In this document: in pieces, positions 7,566-13,753 of the stretch
Numbering within the stretch: position 1 is the first letter of the stretch
Layout of the letters: every line of letters starts with the position of its first letter
Assembly: GCA_910588285.1 (NCBI GenBank)
Contig: CAJUQB010000088.1
Span: forward strand, 1-19,175
Reading direction: 5' to 3'
Length of the DNA: 19,175 bases
Source of the DNA: an uncultured Lachnospiraceae bacterium
GTDB lineage: Bacteria; Bacillota; Clostridia; Lachnospirales; Lachnospiraceae
Notes under the pieces: generated by a model
Databases searched by the model: none
Told to the model about the DNA's origin: nothing
Seen by the model: only the letters and a program-made list of their open reading frames with translations
Made by a program: the position numbers and the translations under genes

Positions 7566-7625
7566 ACAGAAATCAAAAGAACAGACAGCAGAGAGAGGGA
7601 GAAATCCCCCCTCTCCTGCCGTCTG
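7566..7625 (-). terminator. Terminator of the minus-strand sigma/HTH pair
   Basis: CAGAC (7582-7586), GCAG (7588-7591) and AGAGGG (7594-7599) pair with CCCTCT (7609-7614), CTGC (7616-7619) and GTCTG (7621-7625), giving about 15 bp interrupted by one mismatch and one bulge. Read on the minus strand the stem is followed by TTCTTTTGATTTC. It begins 5 bases after the stop codon of the small HTH gene. It also stands between two convergent operons, so it probably protects both sides. Confidence 0.65.
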
Positions 7626-7629
7626 CTCC

Positions 7630-7812
7630 TTACATCCGGAATAACTGGATGCACTTTAACAATGTGATACATAACTCCTGGTACAGATCTTCATCAAACC
7701 TTCCATTGATGATCGCATACTTGACCAAAAGCGGCTTATACATCTCCAGTAAAGCCATGACCGCCAACTCCCTTCCAGCTTTCGCCTGTAAAAGCATCTC
7801 CTTAAAATTCAT
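7630..7812 (-). CDS. Small helix-turn-helix protein (Tn916 Orf8-like, HTH_16 type)
   Basis: This is a 60-residue protein with a GAGGTGAT site just before its ATG. The sequence reads as three to four helices: KEMLLQAKAGRELAVMALLEMYKPLLVKYA, then GRFDEDLYQELCITLLKCIQLF. The QAKAG...ALLEMYKPLL...DLYQELCI pattern is the short HTH_16 type that accompanies a sigma-like protein in Tn916-family elements (Orf8 beside Orf7). These resemble the region-2 N-terminus of a sigma factor, so the two small proteins together may act as a split sigma factor. The start overlaps the end of the sigma gene by 11 bases, supporting coupled synthesis in equal amounts. Confidence 0.75.
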   Translation of the reverse strand: MNFKEMLLQAKAGRELAVMALLEMYKPLLVKYAIINGRFDEDLYQELCITLLKCIQLFRM

Positions 7813-8218
7813 TTTTCATCACCTCTATCTTTCTTTTGATCTTCTGCACTGTCCGATAATAGACCGATGCCACGCCTTTATATCCCATCTCTGTTTCCTC
7901 TGCCAGCGCCTCAAAGCTTTTCCCGTCTACTGCCCTTGCCAGGAATATGTAACGCTCCCTCTCGCTCAGTTCCCTCAGTGCATGGAGAAGCGCGCTGTCC
8001 TCCAGCTGCATGAGAACAGGCAGCCCAAGAAGCATGTCCTGCTCTATGCTGCATTCCGGCATGAACATGAAGTCTTCGGTCAGGCTCTCTATCTGCTGGC
8101 GCCTGTCCATCTGCTGTAGATAATCGTTCCTGCGGCGCTGTACTGCAGTTGCCAGATATGCCGTAAACTGATTCTGTAAGATCTCCGTTTCACTCTTTCC
8201 GTTATTTTTCTGCCACAT
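7802..8218 (-). CDS. Sigma-70 region-4 regulator (Tn916 Orf7-like)
   Basis: This is a 138-residue protein. The ATG at 8218 follows GAAGGAGGAAAAGCC; the longer frame to 8290 would read through an inverted repeat and is not used. Its C-terminal 60 residues are a clear sigma region 4: LRELSERERYIFLARAVDGK, then SFEALAEETEMGYKGVASVY and a basic helix YRTVQKIKRKIE. Its N-terminal part (FTAYLATAVQRRRNDYLQQM) is typical of the Orf7-like proteins of Tn916-type elements, which regulate excision and transfer genes. In Tn916 this gene precedes orf8, xis and int; here the HTH gene follows but no xis or int does. Expression may be controlled by the structured leader upstream (8219-8440). Confidence 0.8.
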   Translation of the reverse strand: MWQKNNGKSETEILQNQFTAYLATAVQRRRNDYLQQMDRRQQIESLTEDFMFMPECSIEQDMLLGLPVLMQLEDSALLHALRELSERERYIFLARAVDGKSFEALAEETEMGYKGVASVYYRTVQKIKRKIEVMKNEF

Positions 8219-8233
8219 GGCTTTTCCTCCTTC

Positions 8234-8268
8234 AATTCCAGACTTTTTGCTACAAAAAGTTTGGAATT
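8234..8268. repeat. 16-bp inverted repeat ahead of the sigma gene ribosome binding site
   Basis: AATTCCAGACTTTTTG (8234-8249) and CAAAAAGTTTGGAATT (8253-8268) are inverted copies with one mismatch and a 3-base spacer. In minus-strand RNA they form a long stem that ends three bases before AGGAGG of the sigma-like gene. No T-run follows, so it is not a plain terminator. It may control translation or RNA stability, or be a protein-binding palindrome. Confidence 0.75.
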
Positions 8269-8332
8269 GGAGGTGACCGGCATCTGACAATAGATTTCCT
8301 GCGGAAAAATAGATTTATTTGTTGTAACTTTT

Positions 8333-8404
8333 CTAATACAATAAGAAAAGAACCATTATCCGATTTATTACATGGATAACCGCTCTTTTGATATAAATGA
8401 GCAT
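8333..8404 (-). CDS. Possible 23-residue leader peptide
   Basis: On the minus strand GGAGGAAAATG opens a short frame (MLIYIKRAVIHVINRIMVLFLLY) that ends at TAG 8333-8335. The gap between GGAGG and ATG is only 3 bases, which is short. A terminator-like hairpin lies wholly inside the frame, and the frame lies just after an operator-like repeat and 115 bases before the sigma gene. This is the layout of a leader peptide that could couple translation to attenuation. The peptide itself is hydrophobic and basic. It could equally be chance. Confidence 0.3.
   Translation of the reverse strand: MLIYIKRAVIHVINRIMVLFLLY
8346..8389 (-). terminator. Terminator-like hairpin in the leader of the sigma gene
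   Basis: Arms 8346-8361 and 8374-8389 pair as 6 bp (AAAAGA/TCTTTT), a 4-base internal mismatch, and 6 bp (TTATCC/GGATAA), around a 12-base loop. On the minus strand the stem runs into TTCTTTTCTTATTG. It would be a weak terminator, suited to attenuation. The plus strand also has a short T-run after the stem, so direction is uncertain. Confidence 0.4.
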
Positions 8405-8416
8405 TTTCCTCCAAAA

Positions 8417-8438
8417 AGTAGTGTATAAAACTACTAAG
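8417..8438. promoter_or_regulatory. Operator-like repeat, copy A (minus orientation)
   Basis: This 22-base element has inner inverted arms AGTAG and CTACT nine bases apart. Its reverse complement starts CTTAGTAGTTT and ends ACACTACT. It matches copy B at 18 of 22 positions in the opposite orientation and contains an exact 10-base match to copy D. It lies upstream of the minus-strand sigma gene and so could be its promoter or operator. Confidence 0.6.
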
Positions 8439-8615
8439 CAAAGCATAAAACGCCCCCAAGAAGTTTGCGATTTTTTTAACGCAATCCCTCCACAAATTCC
8501 CGATTTACGAAAATTCCCCACTTACAGACCATGTACCTTTCCCATGGCCACAAAAAGGCACCCAAACAAAACCCTGATGAACCATGTTTTTTTTGTTCAC
8601 CAGATGTCTGGATGC

Positions 8616-8637
8616 CTTAGTAGTTTATTACACTATG
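8616..8637. promoter_or_regulatory. Operator-like repeat, copy B (plus orientation)
   Basis: The element starts CTTAGTAGTTT and continues ATTACACTATG. It is the inverted partner of copy A (18 of 22 positions), about 180 bases away, and lies upstream of the XRE-family gene. The shared core is present once facing each of the two divergent genes. Confidence 0.6.
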
Positions 8638-8658
8638 TTTTAGAGTGTTTGTACCATT

Positions 8659-8687
8659 TTTACTTTTATGAAGTATGGCAATACACT
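8659..8687 (+). promoter_or_regulatory. Possible promoter of the XRE gene
   Basis: TTTACT (8659-8664) and TACACT (8682-8687) are spaced 17 bases apart, each 4 of 6 to the sigma-A consensus. Start of transcription would fall at about the ribosome binding site, giving almost no leader, so this may instead be only part of the operator. The -10-like box lies inside repeat copy D. Confidence 0.3.
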
Positions 8688-8690
8688 ACT
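8681..8690. promoter_or_regulatory. Operator-like repeat, copy D (half site at the XRE ribosome binding site)
   Basis: ATACACTACT is the exact reverse complement of the first ten bases of copy A (8417-8426). It ends three bases before AGGAGG of the XRE gene, so a bound protein would block both transcription and ribosome access. This position suits autorepression. Confidence 0.55.
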
Positions 8691-8707
8691 ATTAGGAGGT
8701 GATGTGC

Positions 8708-9094
8708 ATGTCTTTATCAATCAGTGATGCCCGTGTGTTCAGTGCTGCCCTTAAAAAAGCAAGGCAAAAACGGAAGCTCACACAGGCTGAATGTGCAGAG
8801 CTGCTTGACCATTCCGTATCCTTTCAGAAGGATCTGGAACGCGGCCGCTGCTCCCCAAGTATTGAGGGGTTTTATCATATCTGCAGGACGCTCGATATTT
8901 CTGCGGACGACTGTATCTTCCAGGATGGAGCCGACAGGACTGGCTCTACATACCAGATGCTGCTACGGCTGCTCCCATTGTGCGATGAAAAAAGCTTGTC
9001 CACTCTCGTCGCTGCCGCAGCTGTACTTACAGATACTGATCAGAATGCCATGCTAAAAGAACAGTCCGAAAGTATCCGTGACGAACAAACGTAG
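8708..9094 (+). CDS. XRE-family helix-turn-helix transcriptional regulator
   Basis: This is a 128-residue protein. The ATG at 8708 sits 8 bases after AGGAGG; GTG 8699 and ATG 8702 are too close to that site. Residues 8-65 form a Cro/C1-type domain: FSAALKKARQKRKLTQAECAELL, then the turn and recognition helix with SVSFQKDLERGRCSPSIEGFYHI, and CRTLDIS. The C-terminal half (about 70-128) is helical and may mediate dimer formation or sense a signal. It diverges from the minus-strand sigma/HTH pair, in the place of the element's master repressor, and repeats of one operator-like element flank its own promoter and that of the sigma gene. Binding of this protein to them is inference. Confidence 0.85.
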   Translation: MSLSISDARVFSAALKKARQKRKLTQAECAELLDHSVSFQKDLERGRCSPSIEGFYHICRTLDISADDCIFQDGADRTGSTYQMLLRLLPLCDEKSLSTLVAAAAVLTDTDQNAMLKEQSESIRDEQT

Positions 9095-9110
9095 TATGTC
9101 AGAAAAAGCA

Positions 9111-9156
9111 AAAAAGCCAGCCGTCCAGATTTATGTCTGTTCCGCTGGCTTTTTCT
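9111..9156 (+). terminator. Intrinsic terminator after the XRE gene
   Basis: AAAAAGCCAGC (9111-9121) pairs perfectly with GCTGGCTTTTT (9144-9154), 17 bases after the TAG stop. The stem ends in a T-run on the plus strand, and the A-run on the left would give a T-run on the minus strand as well, so it may work in both directions. Confidence 0.85.
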
Positions 9157-9413
9157 GTAATGTCGCATTGGAAGACTGTTTCCATGCCTGTTCTTAAGTA
9201 ATGATATAAGTTTCAGCTGAAAAATACAGATACTTGCACCCCACTTCCGGGGCCGGTTCCCCTTAAACTAATCAGGGAGATTCCTCTCTGTCTCTTATAA
9301 ATTTTCCTTTCATTGCTGTTATTACGAGCTTTTTAATACCTCTTTCTTTATATTGTACAGTGCAATTTCTGATATACCAGAATTGCCGCAACTTGATGTT
9401 ATTTTACAGAATG
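9157..9413. other. Intergenic spacer with no gene seen
   Basis: About 257 AT-rich bases between two convergent units. Only a weak minus-strand hairpin (CAATTTCTG at 9362-9370 with CAGAATTG at 9377-9384) is visible, without a good T-run. No attachment site or repeat shared with another part of the window was found. It could be a junction between the element part and the resistance-type operon. Confidence 0.45.
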
Positions 9414-9725
9414 TTACTTCCCACCTTCTGAATGGTCAAAATTTGTTATCCCCCACTCATAACTGTTTAAATTTGGATCACTATTTGGAACGGGAGGATT
9501 AACAATAATGAATTCACTTCCGTCAGGTGCAGTTATTTTTATGCTGTCTGTTTCGCTATCCGTAATATCCATACTGTTGTTCTGGCTGCTGGCTGCTGAA
9601 GGTGTGTATGTTATTTTCCAAACACAAAATCCGATTATGGCAATAGCAAAGACAGTGCAGGCACATGACAGTATAATCTTAGACAATTTTCCCATGATTC
9701 CTATTCTCCATTCTATCGCAATCAT
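9414..9725 (-). CDS. Small membrane-anchored protein of the ABC operon
   Basis: This protein has 103 residues from the ATG at 9725, which overlaps the ATPase stop as ATGA and so suggests translational coupling. An internal ATG at 9695 (93 residues) has GGAG upstream and is an equally possible start. There is one hydrophobic segment (about residues 17-37 of the longer form, IILSCACTVFAIAIIGFCVW) preceded by basic residues, so the C-terminal 65 residues should lie outside the cell. That part is polar, serine- and asparagine-rich, with KITAPDGSEFIIVNPPVPNSD. It is not a lipoprotein by lipobox. I do not recognise a family. Its position as the last gene of the operon suggests an accessory or immunity-like partner of the transporter. 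Confidence 0.65.
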   Translation of the reverse strand: MIAIEWRIGIMGKLSKIILSCACTVFAIAIIGFCVWKITYTPSAASSQNNSMDITDSETDSIKITAPDGSEFIIVNPPVPNSDPNLNSYEWGITNFDHSEGGK

Positions 9726-10405
9726 TCTAATCCGCTTCTCTGGTTTACCGTTACCAGTCTGCCGTCTGACAAACCCAACACTTCATCTGCATAGGATGCA
9801 ACTTTGTGGGAATGCGTGGCAAGAATGACACAACACCCTTCATTCTTTACCAGGCTTGTAAGAATCTGCATAATTTCTTCCTCTGTGTCTTCATCCAGGT
9901 TTCCTGTGGGTTCGTCTGCAATCAGAATATCCGGGTTGTGGGAGAGGGCTCTGGCTATGCCTGTCCGCTGCTGCTCGCCTCCGGACAGCTTCAATATTTT
10001 CCTGTCTGCAGTCACCCGGTCAATTCCGACTTTCTCCAAAAGCCTGTATGCCGACTGCTTCTTGCCTCTGCTCCTGTCCCCGCTCAAATTCATGGAAAGG
10101 ACAACATTTTCAACAGCAGAAGCATTCAGCAGCAGATTATAGCTCTGGAAAACTACACCGATGTTTAATGCCCTGTATTTGTCTCTGTTGATGCATTTCA
10201 GATTTTCACCATTATAGGATATCGTTCCCTCCCTGCATACATCAAGCCCGGAAACCAAAGACAACAGTGTTGATTTACCAGCACCGGATTTTCCGATAAC
10301 AGCATACATTTTCCCCGCTTCAAAATCGGCTGTAATATCACGCAGTACAGGCGTCTCCGATTTTTCATAAGTATAAGAGATATGCTCCAAATGCAATATA
10401 CTCAT
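9722..10405 (-). CDS. ABC transporter ATP-binding protein, MacB/LolD type
   Basis: This is a 227-residue ATPase with all the expected elements: Walker A GKSGAGKST (38-46), Q-loop Gln at about 87 (VFQSYN), signature LSGGEQQR (140-147), Walker B DILIADEP (159-166) with a D-loop GNLDED, and switch His at about 198 (ATHSH). The family powers MacB-like export or membrane release of peptides and lipoproteins, working with an FtsX-type permease. The permease gene ends only 4 bases before this start, and the ribosome binding site AAAGGGGATGATGAT lies inside its end. The partner permease, kinase and regulator in the same operon mark this as a regulated resistance or stress transporter. The substrate cannot be told from the sequence. 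Confidence 0.95.
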   Translation of the reverse strand: MSILHLEHISYTYEKSETPVLRDITADFEAGKMYAVIGKSGAGKSTLLSLVSGLDVCREGTISYNGENLKCINRDKYRALNIGVVFQSYNLLLNASAVENVVLSMNLSGDRSRGKKQSAYRLLEKVGIDRVTADRKILKLSGGEQQRTGIARALSHNPDILIADEPTGNLDEDTEEEIMQILTSLVKNEGCCVILATHSHKVASYADEVLGLSDGRLVTVNQRSGLE

Positions 10406-10409
10406 ATCA

Positions 10410-11819
10410 TCATCCCCTTTCCGAAAGGATCTTCACGGGCTCATATCTTGTAATATAGAAGATTCCCGCAATGTTCGTAAGCAGGCCAAGAGCCAGCGAA
10501 ATCATAAAGGTAAAAGCAACACTTTCCGGCGTCTGGACAATTCTCACCTCCTGCAGGGTGGGTGGAGTTTCATTCATGCCGTTCGTACTGGAAAGGATAT
10601 CACCATAGTCTGCCTGCGGGTGTTGTTCCATAAAACCCGCCTGCCTGTTCACGATTGCATCTGACACAGGTTGTGCGATAAGGCCGCCGATGCCCAAACC
10701 GATACAAAGACACAGAGCCATGATGCAGACGGATTCGCAGATAAGTCCAAACGCAACTTTCACTTTTGGCATTCCCATCGCACGCAGTACCCCGATTTCA
10801 TATTTCCTTTCCCGTACCCCCAGCATTGACAACAAGATTAAAATCAGGCACCCCACCAGAAGTATCACAGCAAGAAAAGCAGCTGAAATACTTTTCAGAC
10901 TCTCAACCGGCTTTACGACTCGGTTGTAGCTTTCTGCGTCCACGTTGACATTGTAGACTTCATGCAGCCCGTTCTCCTTTACATAGCTTTCAAATTCGGC
11001 CGCCAAGCCAGGATTTTTCAGATAGTACACTGCTGTCACATAAAGCCCGGCAGTGCCATGTTCTTCAAGGGTGGAAAAGCTGGTGAGGATTTCATTGCGC
11101 CGATTGTTGACTGCCCAGTTACCGCCATTTGGCTGTGGTGTCGTTATATCCAGATAAATTCCGCAGATAGTCAGATGGAGCATCCCCACATCCGTGCTGT
11201 TCACATCCTGTAGTTCGAGTTGGTCGCCCAGTTTCAAGCCGTTCAGATCAGCAAAGTCACGGCTTACCATGCACTCGCCGGAAGCCGCAAACAGTCTGCC
11301 CTCATCGAGTTCACGCAGTCCCAAAGTAAAATCTTCCATCATGGAATCATCTGAATAGCCTACAACAGTGGTGTTTGGAGCCTGCCTTTGTACATGAGTT
11401 GCGGCTTGTGTGTCTGTCAAAAAAACATTGTCCGTTCCTGACTCCCAGCTTTCTTCTTCTCCACCCTGGTCCAATCCGATAAGCTGATTGCTGTACGTCT
11501 GGCGTGAACCTTGAAAGAGCGTGCTTTTCACAGCATCCGATCTGGAGAACGCAATGTACTGTTCCGTTGTGATTTCAGGATTATGGTACATTCCGTTTTC
11601 GTCTGGTTCCATAAGGGTAAACAGCTTTCTTAAATCCGGCGTAAAGAAGACACTTGTGCCGAAACGGTCTGAATAGTCATCAATGACTGCTTCCGTTGTG
11701 AAATGAATCATGGAAGATACCGTTATTGATGCCAGGCATATAATCAATACAGCACCAATCAACAGATACCTCCCCCTGTTTCGCACTATATTTTTGAGTG
11801 CGTGACCAATTAAATACAT
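10410..11819 (-). CDS. ABC transporter permease, FtsX/MacB type
   Basis: This is a 469-residue membrane protein with ACAGGAGGACTTT before its ATG. Four membrane segments are visible: one at the N-terminus (about 18-40) and three at the C-terminus (about 310-335, 358-382, 435-458), separated by a large extracellular domain of about 265 residues (MacB core-like). The motif RERKYEIGVLRAMGMPK after the second segment is the signature coupling region of FtsX-type permeases. A second extracellular stretch of about 50 residues lies between segments three and four. It works with the downstream ATPase. Unlike BceB-type permeases, it has 4 rather than 10 segments, so it is closer to MacB-type resistance or export systems. 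Confidence 0.93.
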   Translation of the reverse strand: MYLIGHALKNIVRNRGRYLLIGAVLIICLASITVSSMIHFTTEAVIDDYSDRFGTSVFFTPDLRKLFTLMEPDENGMYHNPEITTEQYIAFSRSDAVKSTLFQGSRQTYSNQLIGLDQGGEEESWESGTDNVFLTDTQAATHVQRQAPNTTVVGYSDDSMMEDFTLGLRELDEGRLFAASGECMVSRDFADLNGLKLGDQLELQDVNSTDVGMLHLTICGIYLDITTPQPNGGNWAVNNRRNEILTSFSTLEEHGTAGLYVTAVYYLKNPGLAAEFESYVKENGLHEVYNVNVDAESYNRVVKPVESLKSISAAFLAVILLVGCLILILLSMLGVRERKYEIGVLRAMGMPKVKVAFGLICESVCIMALCLCIGLGIGGLIAQPVSDAIVNRQAGFMEQHPQADYGDILSSTNGMNETPPTLQEVRIVQTPESVAFTFMISLALGLLTNIAGIFYITRYEPVKILSERG

Positions 11820-11889
11820 AAAGTCCTCCTGTAGATGTTATTAAAAGCTCCGCGGTCAACTTTCAAATTATAGTCTATCAGAGGCAATG

Positions 11890-13002
11890 TTAATCCAGCG
11901 TAAAGGCCGGAAAAACAATTTTAAATTTGGATCCGCAGTTTTCCCTGCTGTCTACCCAGACAAATCCACCGCACAATTCCGCCACATGGCGGACCAGGCT
12001 GAGCCCTATCCCGTAGCCATCCTTCTTCCTGTTCCCAATCCTAAAACGGTTTTCAAAAATTTTTTCCTGCTGCTCCATATGGATACCGATCCCAAAGTCT
12101 TCAACAGATACATAAGGGCAGTCTCTCTGTATGCCCACATACACCACAACAGGCTTGTCCTGTCCATACTTGACAGCATTATCAATCAGATTTGAGACTG
12201 CTCTGTATACCAGCAGTTCCTGCCCTGCAATATACAAAGCCGCATCCTCGTCAAAATCAAAAGAAATATCAGGATACACTTTTTTGTATTCATCCACTGC
12301 CATCCCACAGACAAGGGGCAGATCCACTTTTTCAAGTACGCTCTCATTTGCAGATAAGCTCAAAATATCGTCAAGGTTCTTTACCATATGGTCAATCTGC
12401 ACCGTTGTCCGTTCTGCCACAACAGAAGAGCATTCATTTTGTATTACGGCGCGCAACAGCGCAAGAGAGTTTTTTTGTTCATGGGAAATGAAGGAACTAA
12501 GGTTTTCAAAATCTGCGCGCAGACAGGATATTTCCTCATTCACATCCAAAAAAGCGGCCGCAATCTCGGATAGTTCTTTTGGAAAAGCGGCATGCAAAGT
12601 ATCTGCTTTCACATTCCTGTTTTTCAGATTATATGCCGTTTCCTCAATCGGCCTTATGATTCTGCTGGTTAAAATATGTGCGAACACAAAAGACAATACC
12701 AATGAGATTGCAAATGCAGCCAGGGTCGTGCGGGTGACGATTGCCACATAATAGGGAATAAAAAGAGAATGGATTTCCTGTTCTGTGACAACGCTTTTTT
12801 CTAATTCATCCAACGGAATCATTAAGCCGTTCTCTGTAAGCACTGCTCCGTCAACAGATACATAATATCCCTGTATCTGTTCTGGTATATCAATTTTAAT
12901 ATTCAGGACAAAGACGAACGCAATAAGGAGGAATACCCCCATCAGGCACATGGAATACAACAGAGCATAATTCTGAAACCTTATTTTTCGGAATTTTTTC
13001 AT
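11890..13002 (-). CDS. Sensor histidine kinase
   Basis: This is a 370-residue membrane kinase. Membrane segments lie at about 14-35 and 86-110, enclosing a short extracellular sensor of about 50 residues. A HAMP-like linker follows to about 160. The phosphoacceptor His is at about 174 in FISHEQKNSLALL, an unusual H-box in that the common SHELRTPL form is replaced by SHEQKN. The ATPase domain has the N-box NLIDNAVKYG (271-280), the G1 box DFGIGI (302-307) and the G2 box GYGIGLSL (329-336). The start overlaps the stop of the response regulator gene by four bases (ATGA). The partner is the upstream OmpR-type regulator, and the target is probably its own operon. Confidence 0.95.
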   Translation of the reverse strand: MKKFRKIRFQNYALLYSMCLMGVFLLIAFVFVLNIKIDIPEQIQGYYVSVDGAVLTENGLMIPLDELEKSVVTEQEIHSLFIPYYVAIVTRTTLAAFAISLVLSFVFAHILTSRIIRPIEETAYNLKNRNVKADTLHAAFPKELSEIAAAFLDVNEEISCLRADFENLSSFISHEQKNSLALLRAVIQNECSSVVAERTTVQIDHMVKNLDDILSLSANESVLEKVDLPLVCGMAVDEYKKVYPDISFDFDEDAALYIAGQELLVYRAVSNLIDNAVKYGQDKPVVVYVGIQRDCPYVSVEDFGIGIHMEQQEKIFENRFRIGNRKKDGYGIGLSLVRHVAELCGGFVWVDSRENCGSKFKIVFPAFTLD

Positions 13003-13661
13003 AAATGATATCCCTTTCCTTTTACAGTCACCAGCAGGTTCTGTCCGCTGGCTGCCTGCAGCTTTTTACGGAGATTCGAAATGTGTACCCGCAGCACCGA
13101 TGAAAACAGATCAAATTCTTCGTTATACGTATGCTCTATAATTTCCTCGCTGGATACAACTTTCGGGTAACATTCGGCAAGATACAAAAGAATATCAAAT
13201 TCTTTTACGGACAGGGGAATGTCCACATTCTCCCATACAGCTGTACGTGCAGCCGGGTTGACGGACAAACCACCAATCGTAATCCGGGGACTTGTCCGCC
13301 CATAAAACCTTCGGACAACAGCACGGATGCGGGATGTTAACTCAATAAAATCAAAGGGCTTCACGATATAATCATCTGCCCCCAGATCAAGTCCGGCCGC
13401 TCTTTCCTTTACGGCTTCTCTTGCCGATACAATCAGCACAGGCATATTTCGTCCGCTGTTCCGCAGAAACGCAAGTATATCAAGTCCATCTCTGTCCGGT
13501 AAATTTAAGTCAAGGAGAACAGCATCATAATCTGTTATGCTTGCCTTTTCCTCTCCTTCAAGACCAGTATTGGCAATATCAACAGTAAAGCCCTGCCGTT
13601 CCAAACCGGTTTTCATTTCCTTGGCAAGCTGCCTGTCATCCTCTATAATCAACACTCTCAT
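12999..13661 (-). CDS. Two-component response regulator, OmpR/PhoB family
   Basis: This is a 220-residue protein with TAAGGAGGATTCTAA before its start. The receiver domain (1-115) shows the acidic pair E7-D8-D9, the phosphorylation Asp at about 51 in LLDLNLPDRDG, the switch Ser at about 79 (LIVSAREA) and Lys at about 101 (IVKPFDF). A winged-helix domain follows (about 125-220) with the typical LSVKEFDILLYLAE and VSSEEIIEHTYNEE, ending in VKGKGYHL. It is first in the operon and couples to the kinase gene through an ATGA overlap. Two direct AACATT repeats on the minus strand, spaced 11 bases, lie upstream and could be its own binding site. Confidence 0.96.
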   Translation of the reverse strand: MRVLIIEDDRQLAKEMKTGLERQGFTVDIANTGLEGEEKASITDYDAVLLDLNLPDRDGLDILAFLRNSGRNMPVLIVSAREAVKERAAGLDLGADDYIVKPFDFIELTSRIRAVVRRFYGRTSPRITIGGLSVNPAARTAVWENVDIPLSVKEFDILLYLAECYPKVVSSEEIIEHTYNEEFDLFSSVLRVHISNLRKKLQAASGQNLLVTVKGKGYHL

Positions 13662-13702
13662 TTAGAATCCTCCTTATGTGGATTTTTTATTGTACCATAA
13701 TC

Positions 13703-13719
13703 AATGTTTATCTAATGTT
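13703..13719 (-). promoter_or_regulatory. Direct repeats, possible response-regulator binding site
   Basis: AATGTT occurs at 13703-13708 and again at 13714-13719 (minus strand AACATT twice, period 11). One helical turn of spacing is typical of OmpR-family dimers. It lies about 42 bases upstream of the regulator start. A TACAAT box (minus strand, 13691-13696) lies between the repeats and the gene and could be the -10. Confidence 0.45.
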
Positions 13720-13753
13720 AATTATAAGAGATTTTCTATTCAAAGCCTGCCGC

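Larger units (their letters stand above)
8219..8707. promoter_or_regulatory. Divergent regulatory region between the sigma gene and the XRE gene
   Basis: These 489 bases contain no convincing long gene. They are AT-rich and separate a minus-strand gene from a plus-strand gene. They hold an inverted repeat next to the sigma gene's ribosome binding site, a short minus-strand frame with a hairpin inside it, three related operator-like repeats, and a small CCAGATGTCTGG palindrome at 8600-8611. The middle (about 8440-8590) shows nothing I can name. Confidence 0.6.

Noticed and set aside
7649..8119. A 156-codon plus-strand frame over the sigma gene
   Set aside because: It is antisense to the sigma-70 region-4 gene with a clear helix-turn-helix, and lacks a ribosome binding site.
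8250..8495. Minus-strand 81-codon frame upstream of the sigma gene
   Set aside because: It has no convincing start signal and runs through the operator repeat and inverted repeat.
9362..9384. Hairpin CAATTTCTG/CAGAATTG in the spacer as a terminator of the ABC operon
   Set aside because: The stem is imperfect and has no clear T-run on the minus strand, so I listed it only in the spacer entry.
12131..12751. A 206-codon plus-strand frame
   Set aside because: It is antisense to the histidine kinase gene, whose catalytic boxes are all intact.
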